DNA from: Amphimedon queenslandica | Lineage: Eukaryota; Porifera; Demospongiae; Haplosclerida; Niphatidae | Length of the DNA: 49,727 bases | NCBI RefSeq assembly: GCF_000090795.2 | Contig: NW_003546298.1 | Span: 140,478 to 190,204, forward strand | Direction: 5' to 3' | Shown here: piece after piece, positions 10,487 through 20,711 of the stretch | Layout: each line of letters starts with the position of its first letter | Numbering within the stretch: the first letter of the stretch is position 1 | The notes under the pieces: generated by a model | Told to the model about the DNA's origin: nothing | Seen by the model: only the letters and a program-made list of their open reading frames with translations | The model's database searches: none | Translations under genes and position numbers: made by a program

Positions 10487-10523
10487 GTCAAGAGTAGATA
10501 ATATTTTATTATCTACTCTTGAC
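10487..10523. repeat. Perfect 17-bp stem hairpin
   Basis: Arms 10487-10503 and 10507-10523 are exact reverse complements (left arm begins 'gtcaagagtagata') around a TTT loop. It lies beyond the 3' end of the recombinase frame of the DIRS-like element. Confidence 0.85.
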
Positions 10524-10596
10524 AACATGTATAGAAGAAATGTAAGTGTGACATACAAATATACAAACGTCACACGTGAGTGAAATCAATTATAAT

Positions 10597-10621
10597 GACC
10601 TGGGGGCTTTGCCCCCAGGTC
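10597..10621. repeat. Perfect 11-bp GC-rich stem hairpin
   Basis: 'gacctgggggc', loop 'ttt', 'gcccccaggtc'. It is just downstream of the recombinase frame on the element's coding strand and could act as an RNA 3'-end structure. Function not shown. Confidence 0.85.
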
Positions 10622-10684
10622 GTAATAACACAAACCAACAGACAAACACCACAATAAAATAACAGAAAAGTCAATGAGGAGCCA

Positions 10685-11722
10685 TCAAACTCTGTGAGCC
10701 ATTAAACTCTGGGCGCGCCCAACTAGGGTAATTCTCACTGTCAGAATATAACAGGTAAATGCTGACATTTTCCACTGACCTAGCACCTGTTTGAGGGAAT
10801 CCTCAAGGCCACAAGCAACTGCAGTAGAGGCTGCCCCAATATACAAACTGTGGCCATTGAAACAACCAAAATTCATCCCTGATGCAGCTAATGCACCACG
10901 AATGGCAGCAACCAGATCCTTATAGGACAGGGGAGACCCATCCTGAAGCACAAATAGGAGACCAGGCTCAGGGCCTCTTACCGCAAGATATGCCAATAGG
11001 GACTTCACCGGACAGATTGGACCATGTACTTGCCCCAAGTAGATACGGACCCCCACTCTAGAAACATCAGTCTTACTATGGCAAAGGAGCAGTGACATGA
11101 AGGAAGAGCATCAACTGAGATATTAGCAAAAGATAACATGGACTCTGAGAAGGTAGCCCTAGAAGGGCAAGTGAACTCCCCAGCCCGGCAAAAGCCAAAA
11201 AAGCCAACACAGCAAGCATCCCAAAACAATACAACATAGGACATTGGCTGAGATGAATTAGCAGGAGACCCAAAATGTGAGGGTTGATAGGGAGACGCTG
11301 AAGTCTAGCATGACCCGGGGAGGCTTTAAAGATGCCCCACAGCATATACTTCGGAAAATCTGGGCAAAGCAAACCCACCTGAACTGACCCATAAGACAAT
11401 TCAAATAAGACACGAACTTAGAGAGAAGAGACTCATAGAAAGGAAAAGGAGAAAGAAAACCAATCTGGTGACAGAAGCGGAGGTAGCTATGAAGAGCCAT
11501 GAGATAAGACCATGGGAAAGTGATGTCATACCTGAACTGTCTGATCCAGGCAAGAGAGCCCCAATCTGGGTTTTGCCACAGCAGCAGATTGCAGACCTCC
11601 TGAGACACCTCAGCCTGGGATTTCTGTGGAACAAGGGAAAGAAATAATAACATGCTATTGCTAGACAGAGCATTGGCTGCTACATTAGATACCTGAAGTC
11701 CACAGTACAAGAACTGAAGCAA
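10685..11722 (-). pseudogene. DIRS-type tyrosine recombinase (broken)
   Basis: Read on the minus strand from 11722 to 10685 in at least three frames. The N-terminal part has the Trp-rich 'WGSLAWIRQF' and 'HSYLRFC' core-binding pattern, followed by a mid-region 'AGEFTCPS' segment that is characteristic of DIRS recombinases. The C-terminal part contains 'FNGHSLYIGAAST' and 'LGQWKMSAFTCYI'. The first is the H-x-x-R box, but the catalytic Arg is Tyr here, while the second keeps the nucleophile Tyr in 'CYI'. Frameshifts near 11250 and 11090 split the frame. It is non-functional. Confidence 0.75.
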
Positions 11723-11890
11723 CAGAGGAAATGCAGAAGGGCAGGATCCTTGGCAGATGGCCTCTGAATGACAGAAATAACCGCAGCATTATCACAATGG
11801 AAGCACACCCTCGAGTAGTACCAGCTATGACCCCACACTGCAGCCACCAGTACAATGGTAGGCATCTCCTTCACAGCAATGCTGACGTCA
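11680..11890 (-). pseudogene. RNase H segment of the DIRS-like element
   Basis: Minus-strand frame with 'KEMPTIVLVAAVWGHSW' followed by 'VCFHCDNAAVISVI' and 'KDPALLHFL'. This is the usual DIRS RNase H pattern, with the catalytic Asp in the HCDN motif. It sits between the reverse transcriptase and recombinase regions, as expected. Confidence 0.7.
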
Positions 11891-12067
11891 GCTCATGAAT
11901 CTGGCCATTGGACCTACAACCATCTAGCATCTGTGACCGCCCCACATCCAAAATTCCATGAGAGTGGACATGAACTACAGGGGCATTCTCAGAAATTAAA
12001 AAAAACTGCTTCATGCCAGACCTATAGAAAACAGTGCCACCATGCCAGGTTTGCCTAGCCATAGCAT

Positions 12068-12514
12068 CTAAGTCAAGAAAGAAGTGGCCCCTACTGTTAA
12101 GAGGGAGAACAGGTGCCAAAGAAAGATTCTGCCTGGCCGTACCAACACAGCTGCATGCCTAAGCAAAAACTCTAACTCACAGCGGCAACTAGACCTCCTT
12201 TCCAACCAGCTAGAAACAAGTGCCCTTGCACAATCCACCTTATCATGTGGCAAACACAGCTCTATTCTCTCTGAATCGATTACGATGCCCAAAAAGGTCA
12301 CTGATGTGCTTGGGCTCTCAAACTTGGGAAGGGAGATTGGAATTCCTAAACTAGCCAGCACATTAAGAGCCAACCGGAGAGCAGACTCCACCTCTTTAGA
12401 ACCAGGAGACCCAAAGAACATAAAGTCATCCAAATAATGCATGAGGTTCCAGGTGAGACAAACCTGAGATGACCTCACTGCTAAACCGAGGGCTAAAGGG
12501 CCATCAAGGTACAC
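12068..12514 (-). pseudogene. Reverse transcriptase, C-terminal part (DIRS-like)
   Basis: Minus-strand frame with the catalytic 'YLDDF' box preceded by 'WNLMH', then 'GIPISLPKFESP' and 'VTFLGIVID' (RT palm and thumb motifs). The N-terminal fingers and the first catalytic motif are missing: the frame begins shortly before YLDDF and lies only about 25 bases from the end of the Gag-like zinc knuckle. An internal deletion of several hundred bases is the simplest explanation. Confidence 0.8.
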
Positions 12515-12519
12515 TCAGC

Positions 12520-13490
12520 AGTTGAATGGTCACAGTCCTGACATACCCGGCAAAAAGTACTACTCCCTACATGTTAGCTCAGAATGGTAGAAGCTACCAA
12601 GCTAGGATGTAAGGTCCCCCATGACCAAGAGTGATCCAGGGCTGACTGCTGCCAAAACAGCTGATCATAATCCAACAAGCCCTGACCCCCATCACGAATT
12701 GCCTCCCAAACTAGAAACCTAGCATAAACAAGGTGATCTTGAAAGAACTGGTCCTGGACCAACACAGCCAGATATAAATCCAAGAGGAAAGAGAAGATAT
12801 TTCTCAAAGGCGAGGGTGATGGAGAACCATGGAGACATAGAGTGATATTATCACCCAGCAACTCCCTCATCTCATTAAACTGGCCACTGTGACTCTTCTG
12901 GACCAGCCTTGTTGGGATAATAGAGACAAGGAGAGGCCAGGGGCTGCTGGAGGCCCTGGCACACCAAATGCCTGGGAGGGAAACAACAGGGGTAGACTGA
13001 AAGAAATGCCGGGGTGAGCAAGGTAAAATGATGGCTGAAACTGGCACAGGAGCCATTGATTGAAGAGCCAAATGAAGATGTACTGCTGCCAAGGAATCTG
13101 TGGAAGGCAGAATACTCAAGTAAGTGGGTAGTCCTACAACACAGTGGTGGGTCACAAGATACCAATGGGGGATGAGACTGGTCTTGGTTACCAACTAGGG
13201 AGGGAGCAGGTAACTGCTGGTAAACCTCCTGGCCGATAAGAGCTTAGAATTCAGAAAGAGCGGCCAAAGATGGACTAGGATCCTGCACCACTAGTGCAAC
13301 AACAGGAGGCTCTGGTAAGAGGCACGCTATAGCGAGGATAGCTGCGACCAGGTGTTGGAGAAGAGGGACTTGCTCCATCTTGAGATGCCCTGTGGCCCGA
13401 ACCAGGTTCACATTTCCTAGCTTGACAGTTTTTCAGTATGATGACATAATGAAGAAGAAGAATAGACCAAGACAAGATCAAACACAAAAT
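12520..13490 (-). pseudogene. Gag-like ORF1 region of the DIRS-like element
   Basis: Minus-strand fragments in several frames. They contain 'EMRELLGDNI', a 'LVQDQFFQDHLVYARFLVW' helix region and 'WGTLHPSLVAS', which resemble the conserved middle part of DIRS Gag proteins. A CCHC zinc knuckle follows in another frame (CRVCQDCDHSTAEC, spacing C-x2-C-x4-H-x4-C, about 12508-12551). An upstream Pro-rich part reaches about 13490. Stops and shifts make it dead. Confidence 0.6.
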
Positions 13491-13659
13491 TTGCAGAGCA
13501 ACAAGCTAAACTTAGCCACTTGAGCACTCAAATAAACCACGTGAATGTTAAAATGAGTGACCCCTCCTCATCATTAACTGACTTTAAATGTAAACCTTTA
13601 TAGACTATAGTAAGACTTTTATTTGTTCAGATAGCGATTGATAACAACTACATCTATGT

Positions 13660-13868
13660 CTTTATAGATCAGTTCAGTGTTCCAGTAGTAGCAGCAGTTC
13701 CTATTGTTGAGATGATACTAGCTCTGATAGCTAATGGTGTGGTACTATCTATCACACTCTATCAAAAGAAGTCCTTGAAACAATCATCAACAATATTCTT
13801 TACCTCTTTCATATTGGCACATATTGTATTGAATCAGCTATATCATCCTTTCAAAATTATTGCATCAC
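13660..13868 (+). pseudogene. Truncated GPCR relic (C-type), block 1
   Basis: Carries the N-terminal segment, TM1 with the ANG motif, the 'KKSLKQSST' loop and TM2, then stops at 'HPFKIIASP' and runs into non-coding DNA. The original ATG position reads ATTG near 13648-13651, and the sequence before it matches the receptor flank 'gttcagatagcaatgg'. It breaks at the same point as the relic at 19179, so the truncation came before the block duplication. Confidence 0.85.
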
Positions 13869-14840
13869 CTGTTACTATAATGACCAGTAACATCCCCAAA
13901 AAATAAACACAGCAGAGTTAAACAAGTCCTTCTCTTCTCAACTGTACCATTGTACTTGTTTGGTTATGGTCCTATTTCTGTTTCTTAATATCTTGTCATT
14001 TTACAATTATGTCTTTGTATTATCAGCAGGCCATGGGCTCCTGGTATATTATGATACTGGTAGAGGGTTTTCCTTGTTTCTTTATTTATCTTCACCAATA
14101 TAGGATTGGTAATAATGTTGCTATGGATGTACTTTTCTTTAAATGTATTTCATATGTTATTTTTGGCTACTAATTTGTTTTATAAAGATATATTATAGAC
14201 TAGTTAGATAAAGTTTTAAAAGCCACTTGTAACTCATTCTTTGCAAAAAGTTTGTGTCCTCTTTTATAATTCTAATATTTTTTTCCTTATGCTTAACAGA
14301 TCTCAGTCTAATTTGTTTGATGTGATTATATTTTATGTTAAGTAAAGTTCACCATATCGCAAAGCAAATACATGTATATGGTGGGGTAGGAACTGTCTTA
14401 TTTCATTTGCCTGTCCATACTATAGTAAATATATTTATGATTTTTATATTGGCAGTTCAGTTGTAGCATTAGAGCATTTCTTTTCACTTGTTGTATGATT
14501 TTAAATCAAATAGGAGAGTATCTCCTTGCAAAAATACTTTGTACATACTGATATTACTTTGGTAACATAAATTTGTATTTATTTAATTCTTTTTTGTTTG
14601 TCATAATATTATCAAATTGGCATTGTTGGTGTACACTGCTAATGCTATACTGTGGTATGTTATGATTGCATTATTGTTTTAGTTTCATAGTACATGTATT
14701 GTCTTCAGTAAAAATTATGTACTTAATGTCTATGCTAATGTAAGTAACGTTATCATGTAAGTTTAATCTGTTGCAATAATTAATATGAGATAATAGTTTG
14801 TTGTTTGAAAAGAGACAAACAGTATAACAGAGAGCCTGGC
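13869..14840. repeat. Flank joining the two duplicated blocks
   Basis: No gene. About 13880-14215 matches 19425-19745 (downstream of the other C relic), and about 14230-14840 matches 2600-3229 (upstream of the A gene). The junction of the two tandem blocks therefore lies near 14215. Confidence 0.75.
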
Positions 14841-15743
14841 ATGGAGAGCAACTATACCTTTACTGGTGAGTTTAGTGGTCCAGCAATAGCAGCACTTCTT
14901 ATTGTTGAGATGATACTAGCTCTGATAGCTAATGGTGTGGTACTATCTATCACACTCTATCAAAAGAAGTCCTTGAAACAACCATCAACAATATTCTTCA
15001 CTTCTCTCATACTGGCACATCTTGTATTGAATGTACTCTACCTTCCATTTATTATCATTGGATTAGCTGCTGAAGAATGGATCTTTGGTGGCACAGATGA
15101 GGAGAAGAGAGGAACATGTTACTTCAATGATTTTATTTATTGGTGGATGGTAGTAGTCATATCATGGACACTAGCTGCTATATCATTTGATCGGTTTCTC
15201 TTTATTGTCAAACCACATCTTCACAACCGGTTCATGAGACCCTGGGTAGCTCTGATCCTCACTATTGCTATTTGGATACTGTCTGCTGTATTAAGTTCTA
15301 TTCATGTTTTTGGTTTTCACTTGTATATCGACATTTGTTTTTCATACTCAGATAACATTGGTTTTAGAGTTTATTTCGTTCTTTTATCAGCTATTGTACT
15401 TGGGATAATATTCATCACTTCTCTTTGGACCTTTTGTTTCACTAGAAGGTTCTTTAAGGATCAGTCAGTGATAGCAGGAGAGAGTGTGTATGCTTCAAAA
15501 AAGAAGAGACTCTTTGGAATATTTGGATGCATGTTATTCTCCTATGGGATATGCTTTGTTCCTGGTGTCCTCTATTTCCTACTTCTTTTGTTTATTGATG
15601 TACCAATATGGTATATCATTGTGTCTATTGTTTGTTTCCTCTTCATTACAATAGCTAGTCCTGTTATCCAGTCATACTTCAGGCCTGACATTAAGAGTGT
15701 TCTTGTATCATGTTTCTTTCATTGCAATTGCAAATGCTACTAA
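14841..15743 (+). CDS. Rhodopsin-family-like GPCR, A-type copy 2
   Basis: A 300-residue intronless receptor. I chose the ATG at 14841, giving M-E-S-N-Y-T, because it matches the start of the other genes; an in-frame ATG at 14805 would add 12 residues. Features: N-Y-T glycosylation site, ANG in TM1, His at the TM2 Asp position, DRF after TM3, TM4 Trp, Pro in TM6 without CWxP, Ser-Pro in TM7 (ASPVIQSYF) and a tail of alternating Cys and basic residues. The segment 'HLYIDICFSYSDNIGFRVYF' in the second extracellular loop is shared with the minus-strand gene at 35812 and the relic at 982. It is the A gene of the second tandem block. Confidence 0.9.
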   Translation: MESNYTFTGEFSGPAIAALLIVEMILALIANGVVLSITLYQKKSLKQPSTIFFTSLILAHLVLNVLYLPFIIIGLAAEEWIFGGTDEEKRGTCYFNDFIYWWMVVVISWTLAAISFDRFLFIVKPHLHNRFMRPWVALILTIAIWILSAVLSSIHVFGFHLYIDICFSYSDNIGFRVYFVLLSAIVLGIIFITSLWTFCFTRRFFKDQSVIAGESVYASKKKRLFGIFGCMLFSYGICFVPGVLYFLLLLFIDVPIWYIIVSIVCFLFITIASPVIQSYFRPDIKSVLVSCFFHCNCKCY

Positions 15744-15984
15744 TTTTTTTACTTAGATTTTAATATTTTGTGACTAGATCTATTATAGTAATTCCTTTAT
15801 ATTATGTTCATTAGTAACTTTAAAAGTGCTTATTATTATTTTACAAATTTTTGTGAATCTCATAAATTACACCATTTTGTTACATAGTAATTTTTATGAT
15901 GTTTTTTGATGCTCAGTGAACTAATAGGTTCAACAAAAATTAAGCTCCTGTCAATTTTAAGCCCTGATTTAGCATAACTTTAGT

Positions 15985-16112
15985 TGAAACAGTGGCAAAC
16001 AGCAGTCAACAGTATTATAGCTATGGTAAACAGTGGTAAAATTAATATTGATAAACCTTGGTGGACATTGATAAACATTGGTAAACTGTGGTAAACATGG
16101 TAGCTAAAAATG
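15985..16112 (+). repeat. Degenerate minisatellite, 'ggtaaacag' type
   Basis: About ten imperfect units of roughly 10-15 bases based on 'ggtaaacagt'/'gataaacattg'. The reverse complement of the same array occurs at about 35465-35565, downstream of the inverted A-type gene at 35812. Confidence 0.7.
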
Positions 16113-16749
16113 CTAGAGTACTAAACATGTTTGTAATTGGCAATAAAATTGTAAATATCAGGTATTGGTATGGTGCTCAAGCCAAGCTTTGCTTTAGAAA
16201 GCTTGTGTTACTTTTCAGTCACATTGCATTGAAATAGATAGTATAGTACACTCATGGGTATGATAGGAGATACATGTACATACATATTTTATAGCTGGGT
16301 TATTTCATGACCTCTAATTTTCATTGTCTAAATTTTTATGGGAATTTGATTTTCAAAATTTTGTTACTTCTTTTGATGTTACTATAAATTCAAGAGTGCA
16401 TTGTACATGTAATCTACTTTTGATTAAATTTAGTCGAATTAATTTTAGTTGATTTGAGCCTGCACAGAAAATTAATTCTACACGAAATGGACTAGCTTAG
16501 CTCACATTTTGTCTGTGTGGGGCTCACTCCAGTTAGTTATGTAGTCAAATACATTCTAAGCTTCAGTGGATGCATCTTATGATACCTTGTATAATGATAT
16601 ATATTAGCTTAATTTTGTTATTTTGCTCCTACTGTATTTAATATTCATAATGGAGACTCTTAAAACTAGTTGTAGGGCTTTCTTCATTGTAATGTGTACT
16701 GTGTACTTTTAGTCTAAATCATGTGTTGTCTTAGATGTTATACTATATA

Positions 16750-16955
16750 ATACTGTATAAGTGGTTTTTTCGAGGGTTGAGGGTTGTAAATTTCCTGGAT
16801 TCTCTCCTGATTCGCGAAAATAAAATCTGCGAAATCAATTTAATACGGTATCCGCATGGCACACGTGGTAGAATTCGTGAAATTAAAATCTGCAAATTAG
16901 AATTTTTGCAGATTTCAAAATATAATTCCCTTAAAAAAAACTACTTATATGGTAT
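16750..16955. mobile_element. Small MITE-like insertion
   Basis: About 206 bases absent from the duplicate spacer near 5030. The ends form an imperfect inverted repeat ('atactgtataagt' at 16750 and 'acttatatggtat' at 16943). The interior has 'attcgcgaaaataaaatctgcgaaat'-type motifs, written here only in part. A related insertion lies at about 21209-21420. Confidence 0.6.
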
Positions 16956-17551
16956 TTTTCTGTGTAACCTGAATTTGTAATGTGATAAAAGTTCTTTGTC
17001 CTCTTTAATCACGTCATGTTCTCATGATAATGGACTCCCAATTCAGTTTGAGTAATCCCACTATTGTTTTTGTTTCGATTTATTGGTTTTTGTGTTTTTT
17101 GTTTCCTATTTTGTGTGCTTTTGTTTGTTTGTAGGGTTTAGGTTCCTTTTTTTGTTTGTTATTGCTTATTATCAAAGTTGTTGCTATTATTGTAAATATT
17201 GTCATTCTTGCTGTCATTGTTTTGATATTGCTATTACTATTATTTTTGTTTTGGGATTTGTTTTATTGCTATAATAATAATTATTTTTATTATTAATTGT
17301 CCACTTATTTGCAGTCTTTGAATGTTGTGTCTAGTGCCTATGTACCTGAAATTGAAATTAGTTAAATTTTTTATAAAATAAGTGTTATTGTAATGTGCCT
17401 AAATTTGTTATAATAGGCTTAGTATTTTTTATTTGCATTGATCGAGTTGATGTCATTATAATGCTTTATGTATCATAAGTATCTGTGATTGTGTGGGAAA
17501 AAGTCAAGTGTTTTTGGCTTTAATTAGTTCACAAGCTATATGAATTTTAAC

Positions 17552-18454
17552 ATGGAAAGCAACTCTACCTTTTCTGATCAGTTCAGTGGTCCAGCATTAG
17601 CAGGAATTCTTATTGTTGAGATGATACTAGCTCTGATAGCTAATGGTGTGGTACTATCTATCACACTCTATCAAAGGAAGTCCTTGAAGCAACCATCAAC
17701 AATGTTCTTCACTTCTCTCATACTGGCACATCTTGTAATGAATCTACTGAACCTTCCTTTCATTATCATTGCATTAGCTGCTGGTGAGTGGATCTTTGGT
17801 AGTACAGATGAGGAAAAAAGGGGGACATGTTACTTCAAAGATTTTATTTTTTGGTGGATGGTAGTAGTCATGTTAACAACACTAGCTGCTATATCATTTG
17901 ATCGGTTTCTTTTTATCGTCAAACCACATCTTCACAAGCAGTTCATGAGACCCTGGGTAGCACTGACCCTCACCATTGCTATCTGGATACTGTCTGCTGT
18001 ATTGAGCATTGTTCATCTCTTTGGGTTTCACTCGTATACTGATATTTGTCTTCCATCAACTACTGGCATTGGCTTCAGTGTCTATGCCATTCTTTTATCA
18101 GCTATTGTACTTGGGATAATATTCGTCACTTCTCTTTGGACCTTTTGTTTCACTAGAAGGTTCTTCAAAGATCAGTCAGTGATAGCAGGAGAGAGTGTTT
18201 ATATCTCAAAAAAGAAGAGACTCTTTGGAATATTTGGAAGCATGTTACTCATCTATGGGATATGCTTTGTACCTGCTGTCCTCTACTTCCTGCTTCGTCT
18301 GTTTATTGATGTACCAATATGGTTTATCATTGTGGCTATCATTTGCTTCCACTTCATTACAGTCATCAATCCTGTTATGCAGTCATACTTCAGGCCTGAA
18401 ATTAAAAGTGTTATTTTCACATGTTGTCCACTTCATATTTGTGTATGCTGCTAA
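17552..18454 (+). CDS. Rhodopsin-family-like GPCR, B-type copy 2
   Basis: A 300-residue intronless receptor that is the duplicate of the gene at 5613. The start at 17552 (M-E-S-N-S-T) is preferred; an upstream in-frame ATG at 17540 would add four residues. It has ANG in TM1, His at the TM2 Asp position, DRF, TM4 Trp, the basic third loop, Pro in TM6 and Asn-Pro in TM7 (INPVMQSYF). The second extracellular loop is short with one Cys (YTDICLPSTTG). The upstream 60 bases are almost the same as before 5613. Differences from its twin fall mostly in TM2, the extracellular loops and TM7. Confidence 0.9.
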   Translation: MESNSTFSDQFSGPALAGILIVEMILALIANGVVLSITLYQRKSLKQPSTMFFTSLILAHLVMNLLNLPFIIIALAAGEWIFGSTDEEKRGTCYFKDFIFWWMVVVMLTTLAAISFDRFLFIVKPHLHKQFMRPWVALTLTIAIWILSAVLSIVHLFGFHSYTDICLPSTTGIGFSVYAILLSAIVLGIIFVTSLWTFCFTRRFFKDQSVIAGESVYISKKKRLFGIFGSMLLIYGICFVPAVLYFLLRLFIDVPIWFIIVAIICFHFITVINPVMQSYFRPEIKSVIFTCCPLHICVCC

Positions 18455-19178
18455 AGTATGCTCATTTTTTAAATGTGCCATTTTTCATATTTTTGTTGTT
18501 GTGTTATACGTTTTTGATTATTTTTGCAGAGTGATATACTTAGGCATTAGTAAAATGGTGTTGTATTGATGATTTTTAATTGGCACTAAGTGTTACATGC
18601 ATCTTGCCTAATGAGAAGATACGTAATACTGATAGGGTGCTATAAAATTATCATTGCCATCATAATCATCATTATTATTATTAAGCCACTCCAATTTTTT
18701 GCCATTTCTTTAGCAGGGCTTGAGCCTTTGCAGACAGATGATAATGTACAAATAAAAGCAATATCTTGTATAAAAAACAAATAATAAAATTATGAATTAC
18801 TGATACAAATGTATGTTTAGGGGCAATGAAAAGCAATGAACCTTAATATTGCAATGGCATTATTAATTATTATATGATTTCTCATTTTGTCATTTTCCAT
18901 ACTCCTTGAACTACTCACTATACTCAGTGTTTATATTATTTTTTGCACTAGCTTTTACCACTAGTGGTGATGCAGTATTTCCATGACATTATCATTATAC
19001 ATACACTTAATGGTATATTGTAGGTATAATTGCTAATGGACCATTGTTATTCCAAAATAGGGATGACATGTGTACAGATGTCGTTTATGTGGGAGCGTGC
19101 TCCATTTAACAATCCATCAATTTCCTGTAATCCTATTATATAAAGATTCCATAAGACTTTTTATGTGTTCAGATAGCA
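18455..19178 (+). repeat. Receptor 3' flank, block 2
   Basis: No gene seen. It matches about 8780-9470 of block 1 and gives the undisturbed form of the site where the DIRS-like element landed in block 1. Confidence 0.7.
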
Positions 19179-19412
19179 ATGGATAGCAACTACATGTATA
19201 CCTTTTCTGATCAGTTCAGTGGTCTAGCAGTAGCAGCAGTTCTTACTGTTGAGATGATACTAGCTCTGATAGCTAATGGTGTGGTACTCTATCTATCACA
19301 CTCAATCAAAGGAAGTCCTTGAAACAACCATCAACAATATTCTTCACTTGTCTCATACTGGCACATCTTGTATTGAATATACTGTACCTTCCTTTTAAAT
19401 TTGTTGCATTAC
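19179..19412 (+). pseudogene. Truncated GPCR relic (C-type), block 2
   Basis: It starts with an intact ATG (M-D-S-N-Y) and a good N-terminus and TM1, but a two-base insertion ('ct' near 19290) after 'GVVL' shifts the frame. It ends after TM2 at the same break as the relic at 13660. Confidence 0.9.
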
Positions 19413-19803
19413 TTAATTGTTACTATAATCACCAATAACATCCCCAAAAAATAAACACAGCAAAGTTAGACAAGTCCTTTTCTTCTCAACTGTACCATTG
19501 TACTTGTTTGGTTATGGTCCTATTTCTGTTTCTTAATATCTTGTCATTTTACAATTATGTCTTTTTATTATCAGCAGGCCATGGGCTCCTGGTATATTAT
19601 GATACTGGTAGAGGGTTTTCCTTGTTTCTTTATTTATCTTCACCCATATAGGATTGGTAATAATGTTGCTATGAATGTACTTCTTTTAAATAATTGTCAT
19701 TGTTATTTTTGGCTACTAATTCATTTTATAAGGATGTATTAGATTAGTAAGATAAAAGTTTTTTAAGCCACTTGCAAAGAACTTGTGTGTATGCTGCCTT
19801 TAA

Positions 19804-20711
19804 ATGGAAAACAACTTTACTCTGACTGATTACATTAGTGGTCCAGCAGTAGCAGCAGTTGCTATTGTTGAGATGATACTAGCTCTGATAGCTAATGGTG
19901 TGGTACTATCTATCACACTCTATCAAAGGAAGTCCTTGAAACAATCATCAACAATATTCTTCACTTCTCTCATACTGGCACATCTTGTATTGAACCTACT
20001 GTATGTTCCTTTTTTATCATTGCATCATGTGCTGGTGAGTGGATTTTTGGTAGTACAGATGAGGAAAAGAGAGGGACGTGTTACTTTGCTGCCTTGACTT
20101 TTTGGTGGATTCTACTAGTCATGCTTATGACACTAGCTGCTATATCATTTGATCGGTTTCTCTTTATTGTCAAACCACATCTTCACAAGCAGTTCATGAG
20201 ACCCTGGGTAGCATTGACCCTCACCATTGCTATCTGGATACTGTCTGCTGTATTAGGCATTGTCCATATTTTTGGTTTTCATACATATATTCCTATTTGT
20301 CTTTCATCATCTGGTGGCATTGGCTTTGCTGTCTATATTATTCTTTTATCAGTTACTATACTTGGGATAATATTTGTCACTTCTCTTTGGACCTTTTTTT
20401 TCTCAAGAAGGTTCTTCAAAAATCAGTCAGTGATAGCAGGAGAGAGTGTGTATGCCTCAAAAAAGAAGAGACTTTTTGGAATATTTGGAAGCATGCTACT
20501 CATCTATGGGATATGCCATATACCTGGTATCCTCTACTTGTCACTTTATCTGTTGATCGATATACCAATGTGGTTGGAGTTAGCTGCTTTCAATTGTTTC
20601 CTCTTTATTACAATTGCTAATCCTGTTATGCAGTCATACTTCAGGCCTGAGATTCAGAGTGTTCTTTTGACATGTTGCCCAGTTCATTTTAAGTTTTGTG
20701 TGCACTGCTAA
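19804..20711 (+). pseudogene. GPCR gene with a single-base deletion in TM2
   Basis: A nearly complete receptor. Codons 1-70 run from the ATG at 19804 through TM1 and TM2. One T is missing in the T run at 20010-20015, compared with all other copies, so the frame shifts after 'VPF'. The correct frame resumes and stays open to the stop at 20709-20711, including DRF, TM4 Trp, the third loop (with FFFSRRFF replacing FCFTRRFF), ANPVMQSYF in TM7 and a Cys-containing tail. All other parts look functional. It could be a recently dead gene, a null allele or a homopolymer error in the assembly. Confidence 0.85.

Larger units (their letters stand above)
9470..13580 (-). mobile_element. Degenerate DIRS-like (tyrosine-recombinase) retroelement
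   Basis: A block visibly richer in G and C than its surroundings, inserted into the flank before a dead receptor copy. The undisturbed flank is seen at about 19120-19180. On the minus strand, in order: a Gag-like region, the C-terminal part of a reverse transcriptase, an RNase H segment and a tyrosine recombinase. That is the gene order of DIRS-type elements, which integrate with a recombinase rather than an integrase. All frames carry stops or shifts. About 1.2 kb to the left (9480-10684) has no coding sequence I recognise and may be the element's 3' non-coding end. Exact ends and terminal repeats were not resolved. Confidence 0.75.

Noticed and set aside
12084-12437. Plus-strand open frame of 117 codons
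   Set aside because: It lies opposite the reverse transcriptase segment with the YLDDF motif.
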